DNA of 64,000 bases from Enoplolaimus lenunculus (Eukaryota > Nematoda > Enoplea > Enoplida > Thoracostomopsidae). The translations under genes were made by a program, and so were the position numbers. Where the stretch lies: NCBI GenBank assembly GCA_030248215.1, contig JASANG010003764.1, forward strand, positions 1 through 64,000. The letters run 5' to 3'. Below the pieces are notes generated by a model. The model did no database searches. It had not been told where the DNA came from and saw only the letters and a list, made by a program, of their open reading frames with translations. This document shows positions 33,376 to 63,892 of the stretch, piece after piece; the stretch's first letter is position 1; the number at the start of each line of letters is the position of its first letter.

Positions 33376-35605
33376 TCTTAGCCTGAGCCTAAGCTTAAGC
33401 TTAAGCCTTAACGTTCAAGGGCCTGAGCCTGAGGCTAAGCTTAAGCCTTAACGTTTAAGAGCCTGAGGCTAAGCTTAAGCTTAAGCCTTAACGTTCAAGG
33501 GCCTGGGCCTGAGGCTAAGCTTAAGCCTTAAAGTTTAAGGGCCTGAGCCTGAAGCTAAGCTTAAGCCTTAACGTTTAAGGGCCTGAGCCTGAGGCTAAGC
33601 TTAAGCCTTAACGTTTAAGGGCCTGAGCCTGAGGCTAAGCTTAAGCCTTAACGTTTAAGGGCCTGAGCCTGAGGCTAAGCTTAAGCCTTAACGTTTAAGG
33701 GCCTGAGCCTGAGGCTAAGTTAAGCCTTAACGTTTAAGCCTAGCCTAGTAAGCTTAAGCCTTAACGTTTAAGAGCCTGAGGCGAAGTTAAGCTTAAGCCT
33801 TAACGTTCAAGGGCCTGGCCTGAGGCTAAGCTTAAGCCTTAAAGTTTAAGGGCCTGAGCCTGAAGCTAAGCTTAAGCCTTAACATTTAAGGGCCTGAGCC
33901 TGAGGCTAAGCTTAAGCCTTAACGTTTAAGGGCCTGAGCCTGAGCTAAGCTTAAGCCTTAACGTTTAAGGGCCTGAGCCTGAAGCTAAGCTTAAGCCTTA
34001 ACTTTAAGGGCCTAGCCTGAGGCTAAGCTTAAGCCTTAAAGTTTAAGGGCCTGAGCCTGAAGCTAAGCTTAAGCCTTAACGTTTAAGGGCCTGAGCCTGA
34101 GGCTAAGCTTAAGCCTTAACGTTTAAGGGCCTGAGCCTGAGGCTAAGCTTAAGCCTTAACGTTTAAGGGCCTGAGCCTGAGGCTAAGCTTAAGCCTTAAC
34201 GTTTAAGGGCCTGAGCCTGAGGCTAAGCTTAAGCCTTAACGTTCAAGGGCCTGAGCCTGAGGCTAAGCTTAAGCCTTAAAGTTTAAGGGCCTGAGCCTGA
34301 AGCTAAGCTTAAGCCTTAACGTTTAAGGGCCTGAGCCTGAGGCTAAGCTTAAGCCTTAACGTTTAAGGGCCTGAGCCTGAGGCTAAGCTTAAGCCTTAAC
34401 GTTTAAGGGCCTGAGCCTGAGGCTAAGCTTAAGCCTTAACGTTTAAGGGCCTGAGCCTGAGGCTAAGCTTAAGCCTTAACGTTTAAGGGCCTAGCCTGAG
34501 TCTACGCTTAAGCATTATCGTTTAAGGGCGTTAGCCTGAGGCTAAGCTTAAGCCTTAACGTTTAAGGGCCTGAGCCTGAGGCTAAGCTTAAGCCTTAACG
34601 TTTAAGGGCCTGAGCCTGAGGCTAAGCTTAAGCCTTAACGTTTAAGGGCCTGAGCCTGAGGCTAAGCTTAAGCCTTAACGTTTAAGGGCCTGAGCCTGAG
34701 GCTAAGCTTAAGCCTTAACGTTTAAGGGCCTGAGCCTGAGGCTAAGCTTAAGCCTTAACGTTTAAGAGCCTGAGGCTAAGCTTAAGCTTAAGCCTTAACG
34801 TTCAAGGGCCTGAGCCTGAGGCTAAGCTTAAGCCTTAAAGTTTAAGGGCCTGAGCCTGAAGCTAAGCTTAAGCCTTAACGTTTAAGGGCCTGAGCCTGAG
34901 GCTAAGCTTAAGTCTTAACGTTTAAGGGCCTGAGCCTGAGGCTAAGCTTAAGCCTTAACGTTTAAGGGCCTGAGCCTGAGGCTAAGCTTAAGCCTTAACG
35001 TTTAAGGGCCTGAGCCTGAGGCTAAGCTTAAGCCTTAACGTTTAAGGGCCTGAGCCTGAGGCTAAGCTTAAGCCTTAACGTTTAAGGGCCTGAGCCTGAG
35101 GCTAAGCTTAAGCCTTAACGTTTAAGGGCCTGAGCCTGAGGCTAAGCTTAAGCCTTAACGTTTAAGGGCCTGAGCCTGAGGCTAAGCTTAAGCCTTAACG
35201 TTTAAGAGCCTGAGGCTAAGCTTAAGCTTAAGCCTTAACGTTCAAGGGCCTGAGCCTGAGGCTAAGCTTAAGCCTTAAAGTTTAAGGGCCTGAGCCTGAA
35301 GCTAAGCTTAAGCCTTAACGTTTAAGGGCCTGAGCCTGAGGCTAAGCTTAAGCCTTAACGTTTAAGGGCCTGAGCCTGAGGCTAGCTTAAGCCTTAACGT
35401 TTAAGGGCCTGAGCCTGATGCTAAGCTTAAGCCTTAACGTTTAAGGGCCTGAGCCTGAGGCTAAGCTTAAGCCTTAACGTTTAAGGGCCTGAGCCTGAGG
35501 CTAAGCTTAAGCCTTAACGTTTAAGGGCCTGAGCCTGAGGCTAAGCTTAAGCCTTAACGTTTAAGGGCCTGAGCCTGAGGCTAAGCTTAAGCCTTAACGA
35601 TTAAA
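33376..35605. repeat. 40-bp satellite array, about 55 copies, with higher-order repeats
   Basis: The unit is CTGAGCCTGAGGCTAAGCTT followed by AAGCCTTAACGTTTAAGGGC. A marked set of variants recurs in fixed order: GTTTAAGAGCCTGAGGC, then doubled AAGCTTAAGCTTAAGCC, then ACGTTCAAGGGCC, then AAAGTTTAAGG, then GAGCCTGAAGC. This set appears near 33460, 33770, 34765 and 35205, the last two 441 bp (11 units) apart. Confidence 0.97.
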
Positions 35606-35702
35606 TAAGGGGGTAAGCGTGCAAGCACCTGTTTGGATCATTTAGAGATTACGAGCTGTATAGATTTTAGTTTGTTGCTTAACAACGACGGTAATCATTC
35701 TG

Positions 35703-36272
35703 ACCCATGTTAACATCAGGGGCGGAATGTTTTTCTGCGGGTCTGCAATAGAATCTATTGGCTTACTGTATTGACCCTAAAAAGAGGGTGGGTAATAAGA
35801 GGGGTCCTCATTTTGAGTCCAAAATCAATAGGAGTCCGTATCCCTAATTAGAGTCCGTAACCGGATAGAGTCCCTAAACCCTAATCAGAGTCCATAAATG
35901 TCAATTAACCCTAATTGTAGTGCATAAATGACTCCAGGACCAGATAATTTGAGTTCGAAACTTTAAAGCGTACTTAAATTTTAAAAGTACATTCTTTAGT
36001 GTACCTAACCTTGTATTATCGCTCAAGCTATTGACACAAGAAAAATAATGTTTAATTCAACGGAAAATTGCAATATCGGGTATATATTAGTAACGAAGGG
36101 CGGCGGAGCGTGAGTTAAAAATAAATAACAGTCCGTAACCGAATAACAAGGGGGGAACCTCTTGGAGTGGCCAAATAAATATCAGTCCCCCATCTTATTC
36201 GGGTCACTACAGTAGGTATAAGCTCAATTTTACACTACGGTTTTGGGATATCGGCTTAGAAATGTGCCAGGA
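35703..36272. mobile_element. Family B element split by a family C insertion
   Basis: The left part (35703-35765) has CATCAGGGGCGGAATGTTTT and CTGCGGGTCTGCAATAGA; after the C element it resumes with GGTATAAGCTCAATTTTACA at 36215 and stops near 36272, where a family N sequence begins. Confidence 0.75.
35766..36212. mobile_element. Family C MITE, nested in family B, TA target duplication
   Basis: Ends CTGTATTGACCC and TTATTCGGGTCACTACAG, with TA immediately outside each. Reverse orientation relative to the 10577 copy. Confidence 0.9.
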
Positions 36273-36475
36273 TCCCAACAGGAACTAAATTTTGCCGGAA
36301 CAGTAACAGGAACGGGAATTGAATTTCTCAACAGGAACTGGACCTGGAACAGGAACCGGAATTTGAAATAATTTTCAGCATCGAATTTACTGTTGGACTT
36401 TTTAGAAAACTTGACAAAAAATGGCTTATCTATTGAAAATATGGCTAAATTCTTCCTGTTTCTGTGACAAATAAA
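36273..36475 (-). mobile_element. Family N half-element
   Basis: GGATCCCAACAGGAACTAAA, TTTTGCCGGAACAG and GGAACGGGAATTGAATTT are the complement of the right arm of the 13786 copy. The other end is missing. Confidence 0.6.
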
Positions 36476-36711
36476 CGCTATGGACGTTAGAATTCACATC
36501 TGAACATGCGAATTGCTTTCAATAGCACGGTTTGCCACTGTCTAAATGTTTTCTTGTGTAAATTGTTTATTGCAGAAAAAAGTTTGGCTACTAAACATCC
36601 GCTTCTCTGGACGAGCAGGACAGATCAGCGGTTGAATACATGATAACTGGGATCTCGTCCCGCATTCGTGATCCTGACACCGATTTGGGGCTAAAGTTAT
36701 TGCGCACTAAA
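36476..36711. other. Unassigned intergenic sequence
   Basis: Nothing recognised. Confidence 0.3.
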
Positions 36712-36712
36712 C

Positions 36713-36878
36713 CCGGACCTGTAGCCAAGGGGAAGGGCAGGGGCTCAGCCCCCCACAAAAAATATTGCTCCCACTTTAGAAAATCTTCAACCTTGCTTGG
36801 AACTCATTGAAAATCCTTGTAAGCCCATCCTAAAAAATTTTCAGCCCCCCTAGTAAGGTTAGCTGGCTACGGACCTTA
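36713..36878. mobile_element. Family F MITE
   Basis: Ends CCGGACCTGTAGCCAAGGGG and GTTAGCTGGCTACGGACC; TCTTCAACCTTGCTTGGAAC inside. Confidence 0.8.
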
Positions 36879-36994
36879 TTAAACCCTTTATCTCATAGAG
36901 CACACTGTGAGCAACTAAATACAAATAGTATACAAGCAATATATACCTGCAGTGTCGGGCTTGTGTTTAACATTGTTACATGTATGTGCAGTGT

Positions 36995-37080
36995 TAAATC
37001 TCTACAAGATGTGAGAGCTGCCTCGCCGTTGTGGCAATAAACTCTTCCACCCGTGAGACTGCGGTTCGAGTGCTAGTTTG
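36995..37080 (+). mobile_element. Possible tRNA-derived sequence
   Basis: GCGGTTCGAGTGC at 37061-37073 is one mismatch from a Pol III B box, and CTCGCCGTTGTGG 40 bp upstream resembles an A box. The tRNA arms do not fold well by eye. Confidence 0.3.
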
Positions 37081-37348
37081 ACTCCATATGAAATCGGAAA
37101 TATTCATGTGAGAAACACGTAATAGTTTCGATTTTTCAATGCAAAGTTTTATGAAAACGTCCGCAAAACGGATATGGATGTATGATCCGCTTATATGTAA
37201 TAAAAAGAATAAAAAAATTAGTAATCTAATAAAAAGAACTAAAGAAAGAAAACTTAAATTAAATCTTATTTTGAATTTTTGAGTTTGCGGACATGCGCAA
37301 CATTCTTAACTATTAACGCCGGAGATATTTGTAACACCAATGATATGA

Positions 37349-37515
37349 CGGGCCTGTAGCCCCAAGGAGGCCAAGTGAGCAAGGCTCAGCATCCGCTCGA
37401 TCTAAATTTGGTCCTCTAGCAAATTTTCAACTTTGCTTGCAAGTCATCGAAAACCTTGTATTCTCTTCCTGAAAAAAATTTAGTCCCCATAGCAAGGTAA
37501 GCTTGCTAAGAGTCT
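37349..37515. mobile_element. Family F element, right end next to a CAA array
   Basis: CGGGCCTGTAGCCCCAAGG at the left; TTTTCAACTTTGCTTGCAAG and CAAGGTAAGCTTGCTAAG at the right, directly followed by CAA repeats. Confidence 0.7.
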
Positions 37516-37519
37516 GCAA

Positions 37520-37535
37520 CAACGACAGCAGCAGC

Positions 37536-37617
<82 letters not shown>

Positions 37618-37630
37618 CCAGAAACAACAA
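37520..37630. repeat. (CAA)n microsatellite
   Basis: About 110 bp of nearly pure CAA following AACGACAGCAGCAG. Confidence 0.95.
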
Positions 37631-38242
37631 CATATATATTAAAGCATAAAATAATTAAGCCAGCCCTATTAAACCGCTATGTTGTCCAATTATAAGCCTA
37701 AATCAAGCTTCAATCTAATAATATACCTTTTAACTAATCATTTCGCTGTCGCCATAAATGCAAAATACTGTGGCCGATTGGCCTGAATGTTAAAAACCAT
37801 CGCTTCGCTCCTAAATATCCGATCCTAGTGGGTTCTACAGTGGTCTTTGTTTCAGGTTAAATTGCACCTCGTGGAAAACCACACCAGACACTTCGGGTTC
37901 AAACCTGAAAACTGTTTTATTTTATCCCCAGGCCAATTTTTGTGAAACTTGATCAGTTCAATATATAATATTAAATTTTGATGAAAAATATTTTGCGCAA
38001 TAAATATAACTGTTATTTGCGTATCGCAAGATCGTGATTATTGTGCTATTTTTAATATTCAGGCTAACTTAGTGTAATTATTTGCCTTATTGTTTCAATA
38101 TTACGTGATTGCTTTTCTGTGATATTTAAAGTTTTGTTCATAACGCCGCCCGTTTTCTAGCATCCGTATACTCAAATGTGTATAGCACCTATCACTGTTT
38201 TATTGCAAGTTTTGTTGTAGCAGCTGTGAAATTGCATGTGTG
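37631..38242. other. Unassigned sequence with a family J end fragment
   Basis: TACTCAAATGTGTATAGCAC at 38168 matches the J terminus. Nothing else recognised. Confidence 0.4.
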
Positions 38243-38384
38243 TATATACCATGTCTAAACAGCTATTTGACCCAGTTGGCAATCAAGCTGCATGTCGATA
38301 ACGGCCGCACCGAACAACAATCGTCATTCTGGAAGACCAGGCTGCGAACTAAAGCAAACAGTTGTTTAGGGCACGACATATACA
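38243..38384. mobile_element. Family I element, short version
   Basis: Ends TATATACCATGTCTAAACAG, CTATTTGACCCAGTTGGCA and GTTTAGGGCACGACATATAC. 142 bp against 588 bp for the copy at 29060, so most of the interior is absent. Confidence 0.7.
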
Positions 38385-38665
38385 GTATTTACGCTCAAAT
38401 TCAGTTGTATGCTAATTTGTGTAATTTCAGATGTTTTACCTAAACGTTATATAGTTTAACGTTAACTAACCATGACCACAAGCACAGTAAGCATAGGTCA
38501 GTTTGTTCATTTTGGGTCAGACAATTGAAAATAACGGAGTTAATCGAGCAGCCAGACGCATTTTAAAACTTCGGAGGTTTTTGTTTTATCCGGTTGGGGT
38601 GAAAGTGTCTTTAGGGGTAGGGCTGCCCCAATTGGAGGGTATGGCGGGTGGCTGCTCCGGCCCAG
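38385..38665. other. Unassigned intergenic sequence
   Basis: Nothing recognised. Confidence 0.3.
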
Positions 38666-39082
38666 AAAGGGAGGGATAATAAGATAGGGTACCTATTTTG
38701 AGTCCCAATCAATAGGAGTCCGTATTCCTAATAAGAGACCGTAAGCGGATAGAGTCTGTAAACCATAATTAGAGTCCATAAATAACAATTATCCCTCTAA
38801 TTGTAGCGCATAAATGACTACAGGACCAAATAAACTTGAGTTCGAAACTTTAAAGTGCACTTAGGTTTTGAAAGTAACATTCCAAAGTGTAACCTTGCAT
38901 TATCGCTCAAACTTTTGATGCAACGCAAAAAACGTTTAATTCAACGGCCAGTTGTAATACCAGATATATCAGTAAGGAAAGAGGGCTGGTTAAAAATAAA
39001 TAACAGTCCATAACCGAATAACAAGAGGGTGCCCTCTGGAGAGGCCAAAATATCAATCCCCTTCTTATTCGGATGACTACAG
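38666..39082. mobile_element. Family C MITE, degraded left end
   Basis: Same orientation as the 35766 copy. TTTTGAGTCCCAATCAATAG, TTATCCCTCTAATTGTAGCG and CTTATTCGGATGACTACAG are present; the first 20 bp or so have lost the inverted repeat. Confidence 0.85.
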
Positions 39083-39646
39083 TATTCAGAACTATAGACT
39101 TAGTATATATTAATTTGCATTGCATACGTATATGAAATCAGCTGGAACAGTGTCCAAACCACTTATGTAGGGATCTATCTTAACAGCAAAAGTTACAATG
39201 AATGATTTTCTGAAACCTAACTTAAATACTAACTCTACGTAAATATGTGCTGAGTAATTGCTTTACCATTTGTCGTTTTAAAAACGAACTTTAGTTAAAT
39301 AAATACTTAAGCCGCTGACTACATTTGATATATTACAAATTAACCGTTCAAGCATACTAACCTTGGTCTAACTGAAATCGTATACTCATGGTGCTTTCTT
39401 ATAAGCAAAAAACTATTACTTTCTTGTTATGATCATGGCCCGTATCGTATACATATTTTGCATTTGGTACTGTGAATACTGTAATACAATCGTTTAAGCT
39501 TGTTTTCTGCGTTTAGGTCAAGTTGATTCGTATAACAGTCAGCGGTGTAGCTACTTACTGCTTCAGACAAACTAATCCACTATTTTAAGTTTTTTGCACA
39601 AGATTTGACAAACCGCAACACCATTTAATATTGCAAGTATTAGGGT
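39083..39646. other. Unassigned AT-rich sequence
   Basis: No feature recognised. Confidence 0.35.
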
Positions 39647-39755
39647 TGTGCTATATTCGTCACGTGGCAGCGATCGGCGGCATCGTTCGGAGACTCGCAG
39701 TCTCGTGCGACGCCTTGCGGCGCTGTGCAAAACATAAAAATATACCGTAACCCGG
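39647..39755. mobile_element. Family L MITE, short copy
   Basis: AGGGTTGTGCTATATTCGTC at the left and AAAATATACCGTAACCC at the right, with a GC-rich palindromic centre (AGACTCGCAGTCTCG). Confidence 0.65.
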
Positions 39756-40320
39756 TTTTGAATGAAGTTTTGCCAAGATCCTTAATACATCCGGTACGTC
39801 GAATTTTGTTTCAAATTCTCAACTTTTCACAGACACCTTATTTTTATCATGTGCGACACGTTTGTGGTGTAAACTTTAGGTGCTCAGGTAAACAAAAATT
39901 CAACCGAAGTTTTACAAGTTTTCCGTTTTGAAATTTTATTAAAAAACGTTAAATGTTACATTGAAATATTACAGAATTACTTTTTTACTAGTCAGCCGGT
40001 TTTGTGTAATGCGCAAAAGTTGGCGAATGCACAAAAATCCGCATGCAGATATTGTTTTCATAGAACAATCACATTTATACTCAAAGAAATCATTGCGGGC
40101 AAAGTAATGCTGGCATGTTGCCCAAAATACGTATGTGGAGCATTCCAGCTAAAAATGATCGAACGATGTATTGAAAGCAAGAAATAGATTTTGGTTTAAA
40201 TATCTTTAATCCTTTCTTGAATTTGTTGAATTTGCGTTTAAGTATTTGACAGTTCAAGTAACTTGTAGCTTATAAGGACTGGCGGAAGTTTTAAATATTA
40301 AGACATACCGTTTGTTCAAA
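39756..40320. other. Unassigned intergenic sequence
   Basis: Short + strand frames (39725-39931, 40002-40187) show no motif or splice context. Confidence 0.35.
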
Positions 40321-40562
40321 CACTGTAAATTACAATGAGTTGATTAATTAACTCAAACGAAAAGTTAGCTATTTCTCAGTTAACAACAGAAAACTTTAGC
40401 TCATTCTGAGTGTCGTTGATTCTCACTCTGAGTTGAATTAATTCCGAATTTAAATCAGAATGACTTGAGTCAACTCAGAATTCTGAGTTCTGATAGCCCT
40501 AACTCAGGCTGATATGATTCAACTCATTCTGAGTTAAAATCAACTCACTGGAATTTACAGTG
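40321..40562. mobile_element. Family D MITE
   Basis: Both ends intact (CACTGTAAATTACAATGAGT and TCACTGGAATTTACAGTG), about 3.6 kb before the SoxD ATG. Confidence 0.85.
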
Positions 40563-42186
40563 AATTTGAAATATATATTTCGTTTTGTATATTTGGACCA
40601 CGGCACTGTGGAATTGTATAGTTCTTGTACAACAAACCGGTATCATTACAGGTTAGGCAAATGTTCGATAATTGTTTAAAAATATGCTATTTTAAACTCG
40701 GTTCCACGATCACATCCCTATTTCTCGGTCACGTCATGTGATCGCATTTGCAAGCGTCGAATGTATTTTTACCTTAATAGGCCTACCTAAATGCAACTAG
40801 CGTGGATTGGGCCAAAATATTAATTTCTCGAAAATCTGCTAGCGACATTTTCGTAATCGTTCGGCATTAATTTAGGTTGGTGAAATTAATCTACTAACAA
40901 AGCGATAAGCGAGTTGCGTTTAATCGTATTTCGATTGCGTGATAAATAAATACGCTCAACGCAAGTGGCTCGCGCGCTAATGGTCTCGTGTCAGCGAGAT
41001 AATATGGCTTATTTACTAGAATTCACAAGCAATTCAGATTGATATTAGATTAATCGTTTAAAAATCAAATTATGATAACCTCGTGGCCGAGCGACTAAGC
41101 CCAATAAAGGCGAACATTAATTATATTGTAAAAAGATTACAAGTAATTGCGTATCAAAATTTTCTATCATGGCTATTTACTTGACGTCTCTTGCAAAAAT
41201 TAAGACATCGAAAACCATATTTTCGGATTAACATTTTAGCTAACGATATTAGCTATGTCATTATCAGGTTGTTATGCTTTTAATTTATTTTTCCAATCAA
41301 AAAATTAATACTTTGAGTAGATTTTGGATTGTGTAAAACGCAACGCTTGCGGTTATTTACTGAGTATAACGCTGGGTCGTAGTAATTTCAAGCATAACAC
41401 AAAAGCTTTTATAATGTTTTCGACGAAAATTATTAGATCGGATTCAAATTGCTTTGTTCTTAGTAGTTTTGGGTTTTGATAGCTATATACATTTCAATTA
41501 GGTCCATATATCTTAAAGGTTTCTAATCAACTTTTGATTGAAAACTTTGTGTTCGCAAAATAAGCTTCGTGATTCTTAGAATGGTTCAACTGTGTTTGCT
41601 GCAAATTTCTTTGTTCACGCGCGTTTATCGTTCGCAAAATTAACACCGGCCGGATTAATCTATTTTGCTTGCGCATCAAAAATCGATTAAGCTTATTTGA
41701 TTAAATTTTTAATATTATTACCTTTTATTATTGTTATTATTATTATTATAAATACTTTTACGTGTATTTCTACTATCATTTTGTTATTTGCACATTTTGC
41801 TAGAACGTTCGGCACGGTCTTACATTTCTGGCCATAAACAAAAACTCACCTCCCTGCAGTGATAAATTTTTTCTAATTGAGTTCTCATAAGGGTTACTGG
41901 CTCTTGAACCCAGCACAAGTTCAGCAGATTCTAAGCGGAACGGATGCTGTTGCCCCTAAAATTCCCACCACAGTGAGCAATTCATTATTAGAACATTACA
42001 AACTGTGACGAAATACGTTTAGACTGCGTTTTTAACATTCTGGTACGAGAACTGCATATGCGAAGGGACATGGAGGGCCGCAGCCCCCCAAGTCCTGCTT
42101 AGGATCCATAGAAATGGAGATTTCATTGTGGCGGCATCAGCCACAAATGAAAAGCAAATGTACCCCTTGTGCACTCATTTGCTGTC
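40563..42186. other. Repeat-poor sequence upstream of SoxD
   Basis: About 1.6 kb with none of the repeat families that fill the rest of the window and no open frame of note. Its freedom from transposons next to a developmental gene makes it a candidate for cis-regulatory DNA, but no specific site is claimed. Confidence 0.35.
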
Positions 42187-42540
42187 TAAAAACTAAAAGT
42201 TAAATTATAGCTTAACTCAACTTGAATATTAGTTCAAGTAAAACTTAAATGGCTGGACGGACTAAGTAAACTGAAATTCTAAGTTTAACTTAAACTAACA
42301 TATTTTTATGTTTCACACGAGTTTAACTATAAACGTATTTTTGATTTAAGTAACAAGTGTAGCCCTGAAATTATATATATATCATAGCTTAAGTTAAAAA
42401 TAGGTAAGATAAGATTTTAAATGAGTTTAAGTGTAAACTATGCGTGTTAGTTTTGTTAACCTAGAAAGTTAATTTAATGCTGTTGGATTAGTTTAAGCTT
42501 GAATCGAGTTAGTTTAAGCTTTTAGTTGGTACTCAGATGT
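42187..42540. mobile_element. Family O repeat
   Basis: AGTTCAAGTAAAACTTAAAT, GGCTGGACGGACTAAGTAAA and AAGTAACAAGTGTAGCCC recur, reverse-complemented, at 48139-48490. The words TTAAGTTTAACTT give both arms a palindromic character. Confidence 0.7.
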
Positions 42541-42894
42541 TTTATTGCAGAACGTTTTTTGACATCGGGAAATGAATTGAAACATTGTTCCCCGCATTCG
42601 AGCACAGTGGGGAAGATAGCGTTAATAGTCATATTTCATTGTATTACATATTTAAATTTGTTATGATGTAGAAATTACGGAACTTTCTTACATTCACGCC
42701 ATAATTTTTAAAATGTATACTTAAATAAATCAAAATTTAAAGAAAACTTCCGTTCTCTCGCAGTGCTTTATACCAAACTTTACGCCTTGAACGTATCTTA
42801 GGTTGTAAAATTAGCGCATTTGGTTGATCTTAATATATTGGCTTAAAAATTGGTCAACCTAGGCATTCATTGTAAACTTGAATGCTTGTTATAA
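42541..42894. other. Unassigned intergenic sequence
   Basis: Nothing recognised. Confidence 0.3.
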
Positions 42895-43195
42895 GCCCCA
42901 TTCCCACGTGTAAGTTTATTGCAGCAAAACTTGCACGTGCAGCTTGTACGCGCAAGTTTGGTCGCAAAGCAGCTTCGACGTTCTTGCAGCTTCAAATTAT
43001 CACTGGAATTCGTGCTATTTAATTTAATTCGCACCTGTGAATGCAGTGGCAAGTCGCTTGAATTTCTTGCACATGTGGTTTGATTGGTCAATCGGTATGT
43101 TCCTTTGGAAATACTTGCAGCTGCAAGCATTTCGTGCCAGTTTCAGCAGCGAGTTCTCACTGCGAAAACTTGCACGTGCGAATGAGGCTTTAAGA
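42895..43195. mobile_element. Family H MITE, long copy
   Basis: CCCATTCCCACGTGTAAGTT at the left and GAAAACTTGCACGTGCGAAT at the right, with repeated CTTGCAGCTGCAAG words. About 300 bp; the open frame on the - strand lies within it. Confidence 0.75.
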
Positions 43196-43349
43196 GTTTG
43201 TGAAACAATGTCTTAAATTTTTTTGACAAAACTTTTAGACTTGTTTAACAAAAATTGACAATTTAACATCAGTAAGAACTCATTTTGGTTGTTTCTGAAT
43301 ATGCAATAGATTTGTAAACTATAACCGCTGCAGGAATTTCTGCCACATG

Positions 43350-43582
43350 CACTGTAAATTCCTATGAATTGATTTTAAATCAGAATGAGCTGAATCACTG
43401 AGTCTGAATTAGGTCCGTGAGACCGCTGAATTATGAACTGACATATTTCATTCTGAGTTAATTAATCAACTCGCCTTAAATTAAATTAGGTAATAGTGAG
43501 CAGTTTTAACGTTAAATCTTATTAACTCGGGAATAACCAGAAATAATTGATTTGTTCTCTGAGTTGATTAATCAACTCGACT
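43350..43582. mobile_element. Family D MITE, right end replaced by a SINE
   Basis: Starts CACTGTAAATTCCTATGAAT and runs to GTTGATTAATCAACTCGA, where a tRNA-like sequence begins instead of the normal terminus. Confidence 0.8.
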
Positions 43583-43685
43583 GTGTAGCTCAGCGGCTAA
43601 GAGCAGCGGATCGGTAATCCGTACGTCGTGGGTTCTAGTAACACCGCATCCCGTAGCAAAATTTTCCTGAAGGACTCTCAATGCA
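43583..43685 (+). mobile_element. tRNA-Thr-like SINE
   Basis: TAGCTCAGCGG (43586-43596) is a perfect Pol III A box. The following GCGGATCGGTAATCCGT can fold as an anticodon arm with GGT in the anticodon place. The B box region (GGGTTCTAGTAAC) is degenerate. After the head comes CCGTAGCAAAATTTTCCTGA and AGGACTCT, shared with 27494 and, as tail only, with about 47940 and 49150. Confidence 0.55.
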
Positions 43686-43689
43686 AATT

Positions 43690-43925
43690 TTAATGATATG
43701 ATTTTAACTCAGAATGAGTTCAATCGACTCAGAGGTCTGAGCTATGAATTAGGTCTTTCAGAACTCTGAATTGATTGAACTCATTCTGAGTTAATTAATC
43801 AACGTAACCCAGAATTAAATCAGCTCAGAGTGAGTTAATGTTTACTGTTAGTAACTCAGAAATAAGCAGCAATAACGAATTCTCTCTCTGAGTTCATTAA
43901 TCAACTCTTCTCACAATTTACGGTG
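43690..43925. mobile_element. Family D MITE, left end replaced
   Basis: Begins ATGATTTTAACTCAGAATGA without the terminal CACTGTAAA; the right end is ACTCTTCTCACAATTTACGG then TG. Confidence 0.8.
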
Positions 43926-44171
43926 TATATGATACTGTTTAACTTTGAGTAATTTGAATTTACAGTATATAATTGATGGTTATCCATGCAGTTTAACGTG
44001 TACGTTCAGTTTATGGGCATTCAAAATGTACAATCATGTGTTTGCTAAATTTTCAGAATATTATATATATTAGCTAATGTTAATAGTTCTTGCTTTAATA
44101 TCACACATTCACAGTGGAAAACTGTAAACTTTGTAATTTTCTGGTTTATTTCCTAATTATCGGGCATAAAA
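43926..44171 (+). promoter_or_regulatory. Presumed SoxD 5' flank or leader
   Basis: This AT-rich stretch lies between the last upstream transposon and the ATG. An in-frame stop is present 16-18 nt before the ATG. No convincing TATA box or initiator can be assigned, so the transcription start is not placed. Confidence 0.3.
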
Positions 44172-63633
<19,462 letters not shown>

Positions 63634-63890
63634 GCATTGTTCTACAGATCGAGTCATGGATGTTCACACGCTGTTGATTTGGCAGACTTTCTCACGCTGT
63701 TGATTCTGAGAAATTTCCCACGGTACTCATTCAGCGGAATTTCCCACAGATCGATAAACGAAGGAATTTCGCACATGTTTGCCACCCATGCGTTGCGTGG
63801 ACTTCCCAAGCATTGATTTAGCGTGTTTTCTCACGGATTCGCCGGAACTGCAATATATACGTGTCAAATTAACTAAAAAAGACCAATAAA
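63634..63890 (+). promoter_or_regulatory. SoxD 3' untranslated region with polyadenylation signal
   Basis: A canonical AATAAA lies at 63885-63890, about 250 nt after the stop, and the first repeat beyond it (family A) starts within a few bases. The UTR holds short reiterated words such as TCACGCTGTTGATT (twice) and GGAATTTCCCAC variants. Cleavage would fall near 63900-63920, at or inside the family A element. Confidence 0.55.
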
Positions 63891-63892
63891 AT

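Noticed and set aside
23995-35605. CRISPR-like arrays among the regular short repeats
   Set aside because: Units are contiguous with no unique spacers, and the genome is eukaryotic.
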